Below are positions 44,106 to 53,514 of a DNA stretch of 64,000 nucleotides, piece after piece. The position numbers were made by a program, and so were the translations under genes. The stretch covers positions 1,984,001 to 2,048,000 of the forward strand of contig NZ_JAWDIC010000001.1 in NCBI RefSeq assembly GCF_032464895.1, read 5' to 3'. The stretch is from Phycicoccus sp. M110.8 (GTDB lineage: Bacteria > Actinomycetota > Actinomycetes > Actinomycetales > Dermatophilaceae). Below the pieces are notes generated by a model. The model saw nothing but the letters and a program-made list of their open reading frames with translations. It did no database searches and was not told the DNA's origin. Numbering within the stretch: position 1 is the stretch's first letter; every line of letters begins with the position of its first letter.

Positions 44106-45620
44106 TCACGCCGGCTCCGGTTCCGCCTCGCGGGCCGGGGCCGGCTGCGTGTCGGCCCGGACGCTCGGCATGAGCACGCCGGCGACGACCGTGAGGGCGG
44201 CGGCCAGCAGGACGGCGACGAAGACGGCCCTCCCGGACGACGTGGCGGTGGCGGGGTCGGTCTCGGGGCGTCCCGTGGACGCGACGACCGCGTTCGCGAC
44301 TGCGCCGAAGACGGCTGCACCCAGGGCGCTGCCGATGGAGCGGGCGAACATGTTGGTGCCCGTCGCAACCCCGCGCTCGTGCCACTCGACGCTGGCCTGG
44401 GCCGCGATGAGCGACGGCGTTGCGACCAGGCCCATGCCCATGCCCACGACGAAGCAGGTCACGGCGACGACGAGGACCGACGGGTGCGCGGACAGCAGGG
44501 CGAGGGCCGCGGCCCCCAGCAGCACCAGGGCGAGCCCGATGAGGATGGTCGGGCGGAAGCCCCAGCGCAGGTAGAACAGCCGGCCCGACACGGTGGCCGC
44601 GAGGGGCCAGCCCAGGGTGAGCGCCGCGAGGGCGAGGCCGCCGACGAGCGGGGAGACCCCGAGCGAGTTCTCGAGGTAGGTCGGGACGAACGACGTCAGG
44701 CCGATGAGGATCACGCCGACGCCGAGCGACAGGGCGGTCGTGGTGACGAGCAGACGCCGGCTGAGGACCCACAGCGGGAGCACGGGCTCGGCGGCGCGGC
44801 GCTCGATCCACGGGAAGAGGGCCAGCAGCGCGGCGCCGGCGGCGAAGGCCGCGATGCTCGTCGGGGAGGACCAGGCCCAGGCCTGGCCGCCCTCGAGGAC
44901 GCCCAGGATGACCAGTGCCATCCCGGCCGTCAGGACGGCCGAGCCGGCGTAGTCGATCCGGTGTGCACGGCGCTCGACGGACTCGTGGAAGTCGCGCGCG
45001 ATGAGGAAGGCGGCCAGGAGGCAGAGCGGCACGTTGACGAAGAAGATCCAGCGCCAGATCCCCAGCTGCGAGAACACGCCACCCAGGGTGGGGCCGACGA
45101 CCGAGGAGATCGCCCACACGCTGGCGAGGTAGCCCTGGGTCGTCGCCCGCTCGGCCACCGTGTAGATGTCGCCGGCGATGGTGATCGCCATCGGCTGGAC
45201 CGCGCCGGCCCCGAGGCCCTGGACCGCACGGAAGGCGATGAGCGCCGGCATGCTCCAGGCGAACCCGCACAGGACGGATCCGGCGAGGAAGAGCCCGATG
45301 CCGAGCAGCATGAGCGGCTTGCGGCCGAAGATGTCGGCGAGCTTGGCGTAGACCGGGACCGAGACGCCCTGGGCGAGCAGGTACACCGAGAACAGCCACG
45401 GGAACTGGGCGAAGCCGCCCAGGTCGCGGACGATCGACGGCACGGCCGTGGCGAGGATCGTGGCGTCGATCGCGATGAGGCCGGTGGAGACCATGAGGGC
45501 CAGCAGGATGGGGCCGCGCTCGGAGCGCAGGCCGACGGCAGCACGGGACGTCGTGGTCACGTCCTGGTTCAAGTCCGCCGCGGGGGCGCCGCATTCCCGG
45601 GCATCCCAGGGACCGGTCAC
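44106..45620 (-). CDS. MFS drug efflux transporter (14 helices)
   Basis: A multidrug exporter of up to 504 residues. DATILATAVPSIV in helix 1, AKLADIFGRKPLM as motif A and SSVVGPTLGGVFSQ as motif C place it in the DHA2/EmrB-QacA group. The start is uncertain: GTG at 45620 or GTG at 45560, the latter with AGGA close by and giving a more usual N-terminus of 484 residues. No regulator gene is adjacent. The tRNA-Ser gene lies upstream on the other strand. Confidence 0.87.
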   Translation of the reverse strand: MTGPWDARECGAPAADLNQDVTTTSRAAVGLRSERGPILLALMVSTGLIAIDATILATAVPSIVRDLGGFAQFPWLFSVYLLAQGVSVPVYAKLADIFGRKPLMLLGIGLFLAGSVLCGFAWSMPALIAFRAVQGLGAGAVQPMAITIAGDIYTVAERATTQGYLASVWAISSVVGPTLGGVFSQLGIWRWIFFVNVPLCLLAAFLIARDFHESVERRAHRIDYAGSAVLTAGMALVILGVLEGGQAWAWSSPTSIAAFAAGAALLALFPWIERRAAEPVLPLWVLSRRLLVTTTALSLGVGVILIGLTSFVPTYLENSLGVSPLVGGLALAALTLGWPLAATVSGRLFYLRWGFRPTILIGLALVLLGAAALALLSAHPSVLVVAVTCFVVGMGMGLVATPSLIAAQASVEWHERGVATGTNMFARSIGSALGAAVFGAVANAVVASTGRPETDPATATSSGRAVFVAVLLAAALTVVAGVLMPSVRADTQPAPAREAEPEPA

Positions 45621-45708
45621 GGGCGGTGCCGGATGCCGGGCTGGGACCGGGACCGGGGCTGCCGGGGCGATTTCGGAACCGGTCCACCCCTCGGGTACCC
45701 TGCTCGGC

Positions 45709-45798
45709 GGTGGCGTGTCCGAGCGGCCTAAGGAGAACGCCTCGAAAGCGTTTGTGGGTGAAAGTCCACCGAGGGTTCAAATCCCTCCGCCACCGCCA
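45709..45798 (+). tRNA. tRNA-Ser(CGA)
   Basis: An 87-base class II tRNA plus an encoded CCA end (45796-45798). Acceptor arms GGTGGCG and CGCCACC pair, the anticodon loop CTCGAAA gives anticodon CGA (45743-45745), a long variable arm is present, and the T-loop GGTTCAAATCC is canonical. It reads UCG codons. Confidence 0.95.
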
Positions 45799-45847
45799 TA
45801 CGACGAAGGTCACCCCGATGCGAAGCGAGGGGTGGCCTTCGTCGTAT
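45798..45847 (+). terminator. Terminator of tRNA-Ser
   Basis: A 19-bp stem with one G-U wobble (45798-45816 with 45829-45847) begins on the last base of the encoded CCA, so the transcript folds immediately after the tRNA. Confidence 0.8.
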
Positions 45848-46140
45848 CTGGCGGGTGATGGGCACGTGGGATTTGGGAGGAGCGCGGGGACCGGCGAGGA
45901 ACGAGCCGGCACCCGCGCGACGGCTCCCTCCGCCACCAGGGAACAAGACGCAGTGTCGCCGTTACCACGTCACTGATCAGCCCGGCCGATCAGTGACGTA
46001 GCACCCGCGACGCGTACGCCGCCCGAGGACCCCGGGGCTGCCGCGCCAGGCTCGGCCGCCCGGCATGCGCCCGGGGGAGTAGGTGGCGCTGCCGCGTGCG
46101 GGCGACGCCCACACGTCTCCTGCGCTCGTACGCTGGCGGC
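45848..46140. other. Intergenic region with a 12-bp inverted repeat
   Basis: No gene is visible between the tRNA terminator and the kinase gene. A perfect 12-bp inverted repeat, ACGTCACTGATC (45967-45978) and GATCAGTGACGT (45988-45999), lies 142 bases before the kinase start. It has no T-run and may be an operator or a terminator. A -10 box of the kinase gene is at 46129. Confidence 0.6.
46129..46134 (+). promoter_or_regulatory. -10 box of the NarL-type kinase gene
   Basis: TACGCT lies six bases before the ATG at 46141 with no ribosome site between, which suggests a leaderless transcript. Confidence 0.55.
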
Positions 46141-47361
46141 ATGACCGCGCGCGACTCGCTGCCGTGGGGACCCCCGTGGGCGCGGGGCCGCGCGCACTGG
46201 GGGTATGCCGGGCCGCCGCCGGCCGCCCGCGTGCTGTTCGTGCTCGTGGCGGCCCTGGTGCAGGTCGGCGGCACGTTCGGGGCCGCGCACGGCCAGCCGG
46301 ACCGGCGCCCGGTGGACGCGCTCGGCGTCTGCCTGCTGCTGGTCGGCCCGGCCGCCTTGGCCTTCCTCTCCAAGCGGCCCCGGGGCGTGGTGGTCGTGGT
46401 GGCTGCGGCGACCGGGGTCTTCCTCGGCCTCGGGTACCCGTACGGCCCCGTGTACCTCAGCCTCGCGGTCTCGCTGGTCGCGGCCGTCGTCGGCGGGCAC
46501 AGGGGGACCGCGTGGCTCGCGGGCCTCGCCGTCGTGGCGGCCGACGGGAGCGGTCGCCTCCTCGGCGGGCGCAGCGCGTGGTCCTGGGCCGCCCTCGCCG
46601 GCGAGCTGGCCTGGCTGCTCGTGATCCTCTCGGTCGGTGAGCTCGTGCGCGGCCGGGCCGAGCGGGCGGCCTCCTTCCGGCAGGCGGCCCAGGAGCGGCG
46701 ACGGCGCCAGGCGGGTGAGGAACGCCTGCGGATCGCCCAGGAGCTGCACGACGTCGTCGCCCACCACATGTCGCTCATCAACGTGCAGGCGGGCGTCGCG
46801 CTGCACCTGGCCGACCGGCGGCCGGAGGCCGTCGAGCCCGCCCTGCGGGCGATCCGCGACGCGAGCAAGGAGGCGCTCACCGAGCTGCGTTCGCTCGTGG
46901 ACGTGCTCCGCGACCCCGACCGGCCGGCGCCGCTGTCGCCCGTCGGCACCCTGTCCGCCCTCGACGACATGGTCGAGCGTGCCGGCCACGCCGGCCTGCA
47001 GGTGCGCAAGACCGTGGAGGGCACCGCCCGGTCCGTCCCCGCCGCGGTCGAGCTGGCCGCGACGCGCATCGTGCAGGAGGCGGTCACCAACGTCGTGCGC
47101 CACGCCGGCGCCCACCACGCCGAGGTCCGGCTCCTCTACGGTGACGGCGTGCTGGGGGTGCGCGTCGACGACGACGGCGACGGGGGCGTCACCGACTCCG
47201 AGTCGTCGGTGGGCAACGGGATCAGGGGTATGCGTGAGCGCGCCGCCGCCCTCGGCGGGACCCTGCGTCTCGCCGCCTCACCCCTCGGGGGCACGCGCGT
47301 CGACGCGGTGCTGCCGACGGGCCCGGGACCGGGCGAGGACACCGTCGGGAGGACGCCATGA
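46141..47361 (+). CDS. Sensor histidine kinase, NarL/DesK type
   Basis: A 406-residue kinase with an N-terminal block of five or six membrane helices (about 30-170), a HisKA_3 dimerisation domain with phosphoacceptor H203 (AQELHDVVAHHMSLI) and a C-terminal HATPase domain (QEAVTNVVRHA, then VDDDGDGG and GNGIRGMRERAAALGG). It overlaps its response-regulator gene as ATGA. The membrane sensor has no recognisable ligand motif. The ATG at 46141 fits the -10 box and the codon use. Confidence 0.92.
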   Translation: MTARDSLPWGPPWARGRAHWGYAGPPPAARVLFVLVAALVQVGGTFGAAHGQPDRRPVDALGVCLLLVGPAALAFLSKRPRGVVVVVAAATGVFLGLGYPYGPVYLSLAVSLVAAVVGGHRGTAWLAGLAVVAADGSGRLLGGRSAWSWAALAGELAWLLVILSVGELVRGRAERAASFRQAAQERRRRQAGEERLRIAQELHDVVAHHMSLINVQAGVALHLADRRPEAVEPALRAIRDASKEALTELRSLVDVLRDPDRPAPLSPVGTLSALDDMVERAGHAGLQVRKTVEGTARSVPAAVELAATRIVQEAVTNVVRHAGAHHAEVRLLYGDGVLGVRVDDDGDGGVTDSESSVGNGIRGMRERAAALGGTLRLAASPLGGTRVDAVLPTGPGPGEDTVGRTP

Positions 47362-48026
47362 TCAGGGTGGTGCTCGCCGACGACCAGGTCCTGCTCCGCG
47401 CGGGCATCCGGGCGCTGCTCGACGCCGAGGACGACATCGAGGTGGTCGGCGAGGCGTCCGACGGTGCGGAGGCCGTCGAGGTCGTGCGCCGCACCGCGCC
47501 CGACGTCGTGCTCATGGACATCCGGATGCCGCGCACGGACGGGCTGGCAGCGACCCGGGCGATCACGCAGGACCTTGCGACGACCGCCACGCGGGTGGTC
47601 GTGCTCACCACCTTCGACCTCGACGAGTACGTCTTCGAGGCGGTCCGCATCGGCGCGAGCGGGTTTCTCGTCAAGGACACCGAGCCCGCAGAGCTGCTGC
47701 GCGGCATCCGGGCGGTCGCCTCCGGCGACGCGCTCCTGTCGCCCGGCGTGACGCGGCGCCTCATCGGCGAGTTCGCCACCAGGAGCCGTCCAACCACCGT
47801 GCGCGCCGACCTCGGGGTCCTCACCGAGCGCGAGCGTGAGGTCGTGGCGCTCGTCGGCGAGGGCCTGTCGAACGACGAGATCGCGGCCCGGCTGTTCCTC
47901 AGCCCGGCGACCGCCAAGACCCACGTCAGCAGGGCGATGGTCAAGCTCCAGGTGCGCGACCGTGCCCAGCTCGTCGTCCTCGCCTACGAGAGCGGGCTGG
48001 TGCGCCCCGGCTGGTCCCAGGACTGA
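47358..48026 (+). CDS. LuxR/NarL-type response regulator
   Basis: A 222-residue regulator: receiver domain with D8-D9 and phosphorylation site D54 (VLMDIRMPRTDG), lysine in FLVKDTEPAELL, and a C-terminal LuxR helix-turn-helix (LTEREREVVALVGEGLSNDEIAARLFLSPATAKTHVSRAMVKL, about 155-197). The ATG overlaps the kinase stop. Targets are not shown by the sequence; the small SHOCT and SPW proteins downstream are separated by 158 bases and may be independent. Confidence 0.94.
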   Translation: MIRVVLADDQVLLRAGIRALLDAEDDIEVVGEASDGAEAVEVVRRTAPDVVLMDIRMPRTDGLAATRAITQDLATTATRVVVLTTFDLDEYVFEAVRIGASGFLVKDTEPAELLRGIRAVASGDALLSPGVTRRLIGEFATRSRPTTVRADLGVLTEREREVVALVGEGLSNDEIAARLFLSPATAKTHVSRAMVKLQVRDRAQLVVLAYESGLVRPGWSQD

Positions 48027-48184
48027 CGCCGGCGGGAGCCCCCGCCTGCGGGGCCCCGCCGCACGTCCCGGGCCCATCGGCATACCGCCCCGGAGGTAGG
48101 GGAGGTGTCGCCCGCGGAGGGATTCGCGCGCCGGCTCACGGCCGAAGGATGGAGACATCATCCGACCCGACCAAGGAGCACACC

Positions 48185-48484
48185 ATGGGCCTCGCCCTCC
48201 CCGCCACAGCACTCCCCGCCGCAGCCCTCGCCGCCAACGGCCACTGGAACGGGCCCGGCCCGTGGTGGCCGATCTTCCCGCTGCTGTGGTTCCTGTTCGT
48301 GATCGCACTGTTCGCGACCTTCGGCTTCCTCGGCCGGCGCCGGTGGTCACGCTTCCACGCCCAGTCCGGCCAGCGAGCCGGCGAGGCCCGGCTGGCCGAG
48401 CGCTACGCGGCCGGTGAGATCGACGAGCAGGAGTACGAGCGACGCCTCGCCACCCTGCAGCGGCTGGGGTCCCGGGACCGTTGA
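48185..48484 (+). CDS. SHOCT-domain membrane protein
   Basis: A 99-residue protein with an N-terminal hydrophobic stretch, a membrane helix at about 29-49 and a C-terminal SHOCT motif (EARLAERYAAGEIDEQEYERRLATLQRL, about 65-93). AAGGAG lies six bases before the ATG at 48185; an earlier in-frame start at 48149 lacks a site. SHOCT units are oligomerisation motifs found at the ends of many membrane proteins. Function unknown. Confidence 0.82.
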   Translation: MGLALPATALPAAALAANGHWNGPGPWWPIFPLLWFLFVIALFATFGFLGRRRWSRFHAQSGQRAGEARLAERYAAGEIDEQEYERRLATLQRLGSRDR

Positions 48485-48565
48485 CCGGCGTGCCGCGCGG
48501 GCAGACGATGGTGGTGTCAGGTCCGCCACGGATCGACGGACCACGTCTCCACAGAGGTGGTTGAC

Positions 48566-48922
48566 ATGAGAAACCGGATGCACCCGCAGGACATCATCCC
48601 GCTCGTTGTCGGCATCTACGCCGCGCTGGCACCCATCTGGACCACGACGACGACCAAGGCGACCTGGACCATGGTCGTCCTCGGTGTGGTCACCGCGGTC
48701 CTCGCGCTCGTCGAGATGTTCCGTCCCGACATGATGAGCGTCGAGGGGCTCATGGCGGTCATGGGTGTGCTGTTCTTCATCGCCCCGTGGGTGATGGGGT
48801 TCTCGGACCTGCGTGCCATGTCCTGGACGGCGTGGATCGCCGGCGTCGTCACCGTCGTGGTCGGTGCCGCCGACCTGCAGGTCACGCGCAGCCACCGCGG
48901 AGGCATGGCGGCCCAGCACTGA
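48566..48922 (+). CDS. SPW-repeat membrane protein
   Basis: A 118-residue protein with four membrane helices and two copies of the SPW-type pattern: LAPIW near 24-28 and IAPWVMGF near 76-83. AGAGGTGG precedes the ATG; a GTG nine bases earlier is less likely. The family is widespread in bacteria with unknown function. It follows the SHOCT gene by 81 bases. Confidence 0.82.
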   Translation: MRNRMHPQDIIPLVVGIYAALAPIWTTTTTKATWTMVVLGVVTAVLALVEMFRPDMMSVEGLMAVMGVLFFIAPWVMGFSDLRAMSWTAWIAGVVTVVVGAADLQVTRSHRGGMAAQH

Positions 48923-48995
48923 CCACCTCGGTGGTCGGTGACGGTCGCGGCCCGGCCGGCGCGTGCCGGCCGGGTGTGCTCGGCGAACCGCGCGT

Positions 48996-49040
48996 GCCTC
49001 AGGTGATCTCAGGCCTGAGATGAACCGGGGCCTCAGGTGA
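48996..49040. repeat. Repeated gene end flanking a 16-bp palindrome
   Basis: GCCTCAGGTGA occurs at 48996-49006 and 49030-49040; the second copy holds the stop codon of the gene ending at 49033. Between them is the perfect palindrome ATCTCAGGCCTGAGAT (49006-49021), which could act as a terminator for the convergent genes. Confidence 0.7.
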
Positions 49041-49428
49041 AGCTGAGCAGGGCCAGGGCGTAGGCGCACTCGACGTCGGGGTCGCGGAACACCGCGCGCC
49101 CCACGTCGGGGTCGACCACGTCCACGACCCACGCGTCGTCCTCGCGGCGCAGGCCGGTGAAGCGGTCGCCGAGCAGCTCGCGGAGCTGGTCCTCGCGCGG
49201 CAGCCACAGGGCCGTGTCGAGCGTGACCGAGTCGAGCGCCCACTCCGTCGTGCCGTTGAAGCCGAGCAGCGGCTGGCCGTGGAACGTGTGCACGTCGATC
49301 GTGAGGTGGCTGATCCAGAACACCTCGCCGACGACGTTGGGCTGGTCGATGGTGAACCGGTCGCCGGGCGCCGGCTCCCACAGCACGCCGGCCTCCACGA
49401 GCTGCCGGGCGAGCTCGACCGTGATCAT
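49033..49428 (-). CDS. Conserved actinobacterial protein (often labelled CpaE-like)
   Basis: A 131-residue soluble protein beginning MITVELARQLVEAGVLWEPAPGDRFTI and containing GFNGTTEWALDSVTL and WLPREDQLRELLGDRF. I recognise the pattern from a family in high-GC Gram-positives often annotated as pilus assembly CpaE, but it lacks any ATPase motif, so that label is doubtful. TAGGCT six bases before the ATG points to a leaderless transcript. Confidence 0.75.
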   Translation of the reverse strand: MITVELARQLVEAGVLWEPAPGDRFTIDQPNVVGEVFWISHLTIDVHTFHGQPLLGFNGTTEWALDSVTLDTALWLPREDQLRELLGDRFTGLRREDDAWVVDVVDPDVGRAVFRDPDVECAYALALLSFT

Positions 49429-49434
49429 GGCCCG

Positions 49435-49440
49435 AGCCTA
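49435..49440 (-). promoter_or_regulatory. -10 box of a leaderless gene
   Basis: TAGGCT (49440-49435) lies six bases before the ATG at 49428, with no ribosome site. The same hexamer precedes the SDR gene at 26040. Confidence 0.6.
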
Positions 49441-49475
49441 CGTCCGGGGTCCGTGGGGGCGCGCGGTCACGGCCC

Positions 49476-49512
49476 GGTATGCCGCGCGGCCAGGGCGCGC
49501 ACGCGGCATACC
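49476..49512 (-). terminator. Hairpin made of two inverted GTATGCCG copies
   Basis: GGTATGCCGCG (49476-49486) and its exact reverse complement (49502-49512) form an 11-bp stem with a 15-base loop. It starts 35 bases after the DUF779 gene stop on the minus strand, a terminator position. Confidence 0.75.
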
Positions 49513-49547
49513 GGGGTCGGTGGGGCCGACGGCCCACGGCGCCCGCC

Positions 49548-49940
49548 TCAGAGCAGGTCGAACGCCTCGAGCTCCTCCTGGGTCATCAGCCGGGACCGGA
49601 TGAGGAAGCGAACGCCCTCCGGGGCCTCGACCGAGAACCCGCTGCCACGACCGGCGACGACGTCGACGGTGAGGTGGGTGTGCTTCCAGTACTCGTACTG
49701 CGAGGCCGACATCCAGAACTCGACCGGGTCGGGCACGCCGTCGACCGCCAGGTCGCCGAGGTGGACGTCGGCGTCCCCCGTGAGGAAGTCCCCCCGCGGG
49801 TAGCACATGGGGGCGCTCCCGTCGCAGCATCCACCGGACTGGTGGAACATGAGCGGGCCGTGCCTGCCGGTGAGGCGGCGGAGCAGGTCCGCCGCCCCAC
49901 CGGTCAGGTCGACCCGGGTGCGCTCGCCCGGATCCGCCAT
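49548..49940 (-). CDS. DUF779 protein, aldehyde dehydrogenase partner
   Basis: A 130-residue protein with the DUF779 features: FHQSGGCCDGSAPMC (32-46) with three cysteines, GDFLTG, and FWMSASQYEYWKHTHLTVDVV. Family members are nearly always encoded next to acetaldehyde-type dehydrogenases, as here, four bases after the dehydrogenase gene. The cysteine cluster suggests metal or redox chemistry; the role is not known. The hairpin at 49476 follows the gene. Confidence 0.88.
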   Translation of the reverse strand: MADPGERTRVDLTGGAADLLRRLTGRHGPLMFHQSGGCCDGSAPMCYPRGDFLTGDADVHLGDLAVDGVPDPVEFWMSASQYEYWKHTHLTVDVVAGRGSGFSVEAPEGVRFLIRSRLMTQEELEAFDLL

Positions 49941-49944
49941 CGGC

Positions 49945-51468
<1,524 letters not shown>

Positions 51469-51518
51469 GGTGGTTCTCCCAACGTCCTTGGTGGTGCCCC
51501 GTCAGCGGGGTGGGGAGA

Positions 51519-51551
51519 ACGCTAGGAACGGCAACGTTGCGACCACGTTGC
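51519..51551 (-). promoter_or_regulatory. Promoter and repeated GCAACGT sites of the aldehyde dehydrogenase operon
   Basis: On the minus strand two GCAACGT elements (51551-51545 and 51540-51534) lie 11 bp apart, one helical turn; the second is part of the palindrome GCAACGTTGC. They precede a TAGCGT -10 box (51524-51519), so an activator or repressor would contact the -35 region. Confidence 0.65.
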
Positions 51552-51572
51552 ACCGGTGGTGGCGTATGCCGG

Positions 51573-52784
51573 TCAGCCGGCTCCGAGCTCGCGGTCGAGC
51601 CGGGCGACCTGCCCGGCCACGAGCGGCCGCAGCGGCGACGCGGGGGTGAGGGCCGCGAGCTGCGCCGTCCACATCTCGTAGTCGTCCGAGCCCCAGGCCG
51701 AGCGCGTCCACGTCGACATGAGGTCGGGCTCGCGACTTGCGAGGACGGCCCGTCGCAGCGCTCCCTCGACGCTGCGTCGCACCCGGACGACGCCGGGCGC
51801 CGTGGACGACGGCAGCACCGGACCACGGTAGGCCCGCAGCCCCGAGGCGACGTCGCCGGCGGCCAGGTGTGCCTCCACCGCCAGCCAGTCGGCCGCCACC
51901 TCGGCCGTCAGCCGGTAGGGCCGGGAGGCGAGCAGGTCCTCCCCGAGCAGGCTGCGCAGGCGGTTGAGCTCGGCGCGCAGCGTGGAGGGCGAGACGTCGT
52001 CCTCGTACAGCAGGACGGCGAGCTCGTCGCCCGACATCCCTCGCGGGGTCGAGGCGAGCAGCAGCACGATCTCGCCGTGCCGGCGGCTGAGCCGCACGGT
52101 GCGGCGCGAGTGGCGCCCGTCCTCGAGGACGAGGAGGGCCTCGTCGCGGCCCAGCGCCTGCAGTCCCACGCGCGTGCGCGAGGACAGGGGCGGTTCGGGC
52201 TCGGCGCCGCGGGCCAGCAGCTCGCGGGCCAGCTCGGCCTCGGCCATGCGGGCCGCGGCCCGCACCATCGCCATCGTCTGGGGGACGACGATCTCGGCGC
52301 CGCCGGTGATGTCGAGGACCCCGAGCAGCGAGGCGTCGGTGGGGTCGTGGATCGGCGTCGCCGCACAGCTCCAGCGCTGCACGCTGCGCCGGAAGTGCTC
52401 GGCGCCGACCACGTTGACCGGCTGGTCCAGGGCGAGTGCCATCCCCGGCGCGTTGGTGCCGGCCACGCGCTCGTCCCAGTTGCTGCCCTCGACGAAGCCG
52501 ATGCCCTCAGCCCGGCGCAGCACGCTGGGGGTCCCGCAGACCCAGAGCAGCTGGCCGGCGGCGTCGGAGACCGCCATGATCGCGTCGCACTCGCGCGCCG
52601 CGCGGCCGAGCACGTCGTCGAGCAGGGGGAAGACCTGTGCCAGTGGGTGCGCCTGGCGCAGGTCGCGCAGCGCGTCCTCCGGGACGGTGATGGGGGCGTC
52701 GACGAGGCCGGTGTCGACACCGGCCGCCGCCGAGCGCAGCCACGAGTCGGCGACCTGTGGCCGCACGGACGTCATGGGCTCCAT
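51573..52784 (-). CDS. GAF-domain transcriptional regulator with winged-helix C-terminus
   Basis: A 403-residue protein. The N-terminal half is like AcoR: DSWLRSAAAGVD, then a GAF sensor (about 45-175, GFVEGSNWDERVAGTNAPGMAL). The AAA+ and Fis domains of AcoR are missing. In their place residues 215-300 form a winged helix of the OmpR/SARP kind (LSRRHGEIVLLLAS, then LRAELNRLRSLLGEDLLASRPYRL). Position directly upstream of the aldehyde dehydrogenase operon suggests it senses an alcohol, aldehyde or related signal and controls that operon without sigma-54. Confidence 0.85.
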   Translation of the reverse strand: MEPMTSVRPQVADSWLRSAAAGVDTGLVDAPITVPEDALRDLRQAHPLAQVFPLLDDVLGRAARECDAIMAVSDAAGQLLWVCGTPSVLRRAEGIGFVEGSNWDERVAGTNAPGMALALDQPVNVVGAEHFRRSVQRWSCAATPIHDPTDASLLGVLDITGGAEIVVPQTMAMVRAAARMAEAELARELLARGAEPEPPLSSRTRVGLQALGRDEALLVLEDGRHSRRTVRLSRRHGEIVLLLASTPRGMSGDELAVLLYEDDVSPSTLRAELNRLRSLLGEDLLASRPYRLTAEVAADWLAVEAHLAAGDVASGLRAYRGPVLPSSTAPGVVRVRRSVEGALRRAVLASREPDLMSTWTRSAWGSDDYEMWTAQLAALTPASPLRPLVAGQVARLDRELGAG

Positions 52785-52908
52785 GACGGCAGTGTGCGTG
52801 GCCGCCGGCCGCCTGTCACGGGTCGTCTCGGCTGGCGGCGTCGGGCGGACGAGCCCGGGCGCCGGACGGTTGCCGTCCTGCTGCCGCCCCCGGCTGGGGC
52901 CCCTGGGT

Positions 52909-53475
52909 CTAGCAGCCGGTGGACGGGGTGGCGGTGGCGCCCTTGGTCGCCGTGGCGCCCTTCGTCGTCGCGGTCGTCGTGGGTGACTGCTTCACCGGCG
53001 GCGCGAGTGCCTTGTACCTGGTGCCGAGGACGAGGTCGACGGAGGAGTCGTTGCGTGCGTCCTGCACGCCCCTGGCGCCCTTGACCAGCTGGAGCACGAG
53101 GGTCGCGTCCTTCTTCCCGCTCGGCCCGTAGCGGACCTCGGCGGTGCCGGTCACCTTCTTCTGCAACGGGTCGTTGGACACCGTCGCCACGAGGAAGCCG
53201 CGCTTGCGCACCTCGGCCGCGGTCTTCTTGGCGAGTCCGTCGCGGGTGGTGGCGTTGTAGACGTTGACCGTCACGTCCGCCGGTCGCAGGGCCGCCGTGG
53301 ACGTGGTGCAGACCGCCGCGGGCACAGCCCGCCGGTGGTTGTCCGCCCGGTAGTAGGAGTAGGCGTACCAGAAGGCGAAGAACAACATCAGCGCGACCAG
53401 CCCGAGCGTGATCAGGGCTCGACGGCGGCGAGCACGGCGCTCCTGCGACGGCGCCCCCGCCTCGACGTAGCTCAC
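52909..53475 (-). CDS. LytR_C domain membrane protein
   Basis: A 188-residue protein: cytoplasmic basic N-terminus, one membrane helix (about 20-42) and an extracellular LytR C-terminal domain (about 68-155: VTVNVYNATTRDGLAKKTAAEVRKRGF) followed by a Thr/Lys/Ala repeat tail (KGATATKGATAT). GGAGG lies before the GTG start. It is encoded 39 bases after a small conserved protein gene, a pairing I know from many actinobacteria. It is presumed to act at the cell wall. Confidence 0.87.
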   Translation of the reverse strand: MSYVEAGAPSQERRARRRRALITLGLVALMLFFAFWYAYSYYRADNHRRAVPAAVCTTSTAALRPADVTVNVYNATTRDGLAKKTAAEVRKRGFLVATVSNDPLQKKVTGTAEVRYGPSGKKDATLVLQLVKGARGVQDARNDSSVDLVLGTRYKALAPPVKQSPTTTATTKGATATKGATATPSTGC

Positions 53476-53514
53476 CCCACCACCTCCGCCCGGTCCCGGA
53501 CTGCTGCTGTGGGG

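Noticed and set aside
45709-45999. tRNA-Ser 3' end as a phage or island attachment site
   Set aside because: No integrase, no second copy of the tRNA 3' end and no change in gene content follow; the nearby repeat looks like a local inverted repeat.
49033-49428. Pilus assembly protein CpaE
   Set aside because: The protein is 131 residues with no P-loop or receiver domain and no pilus genes are near.
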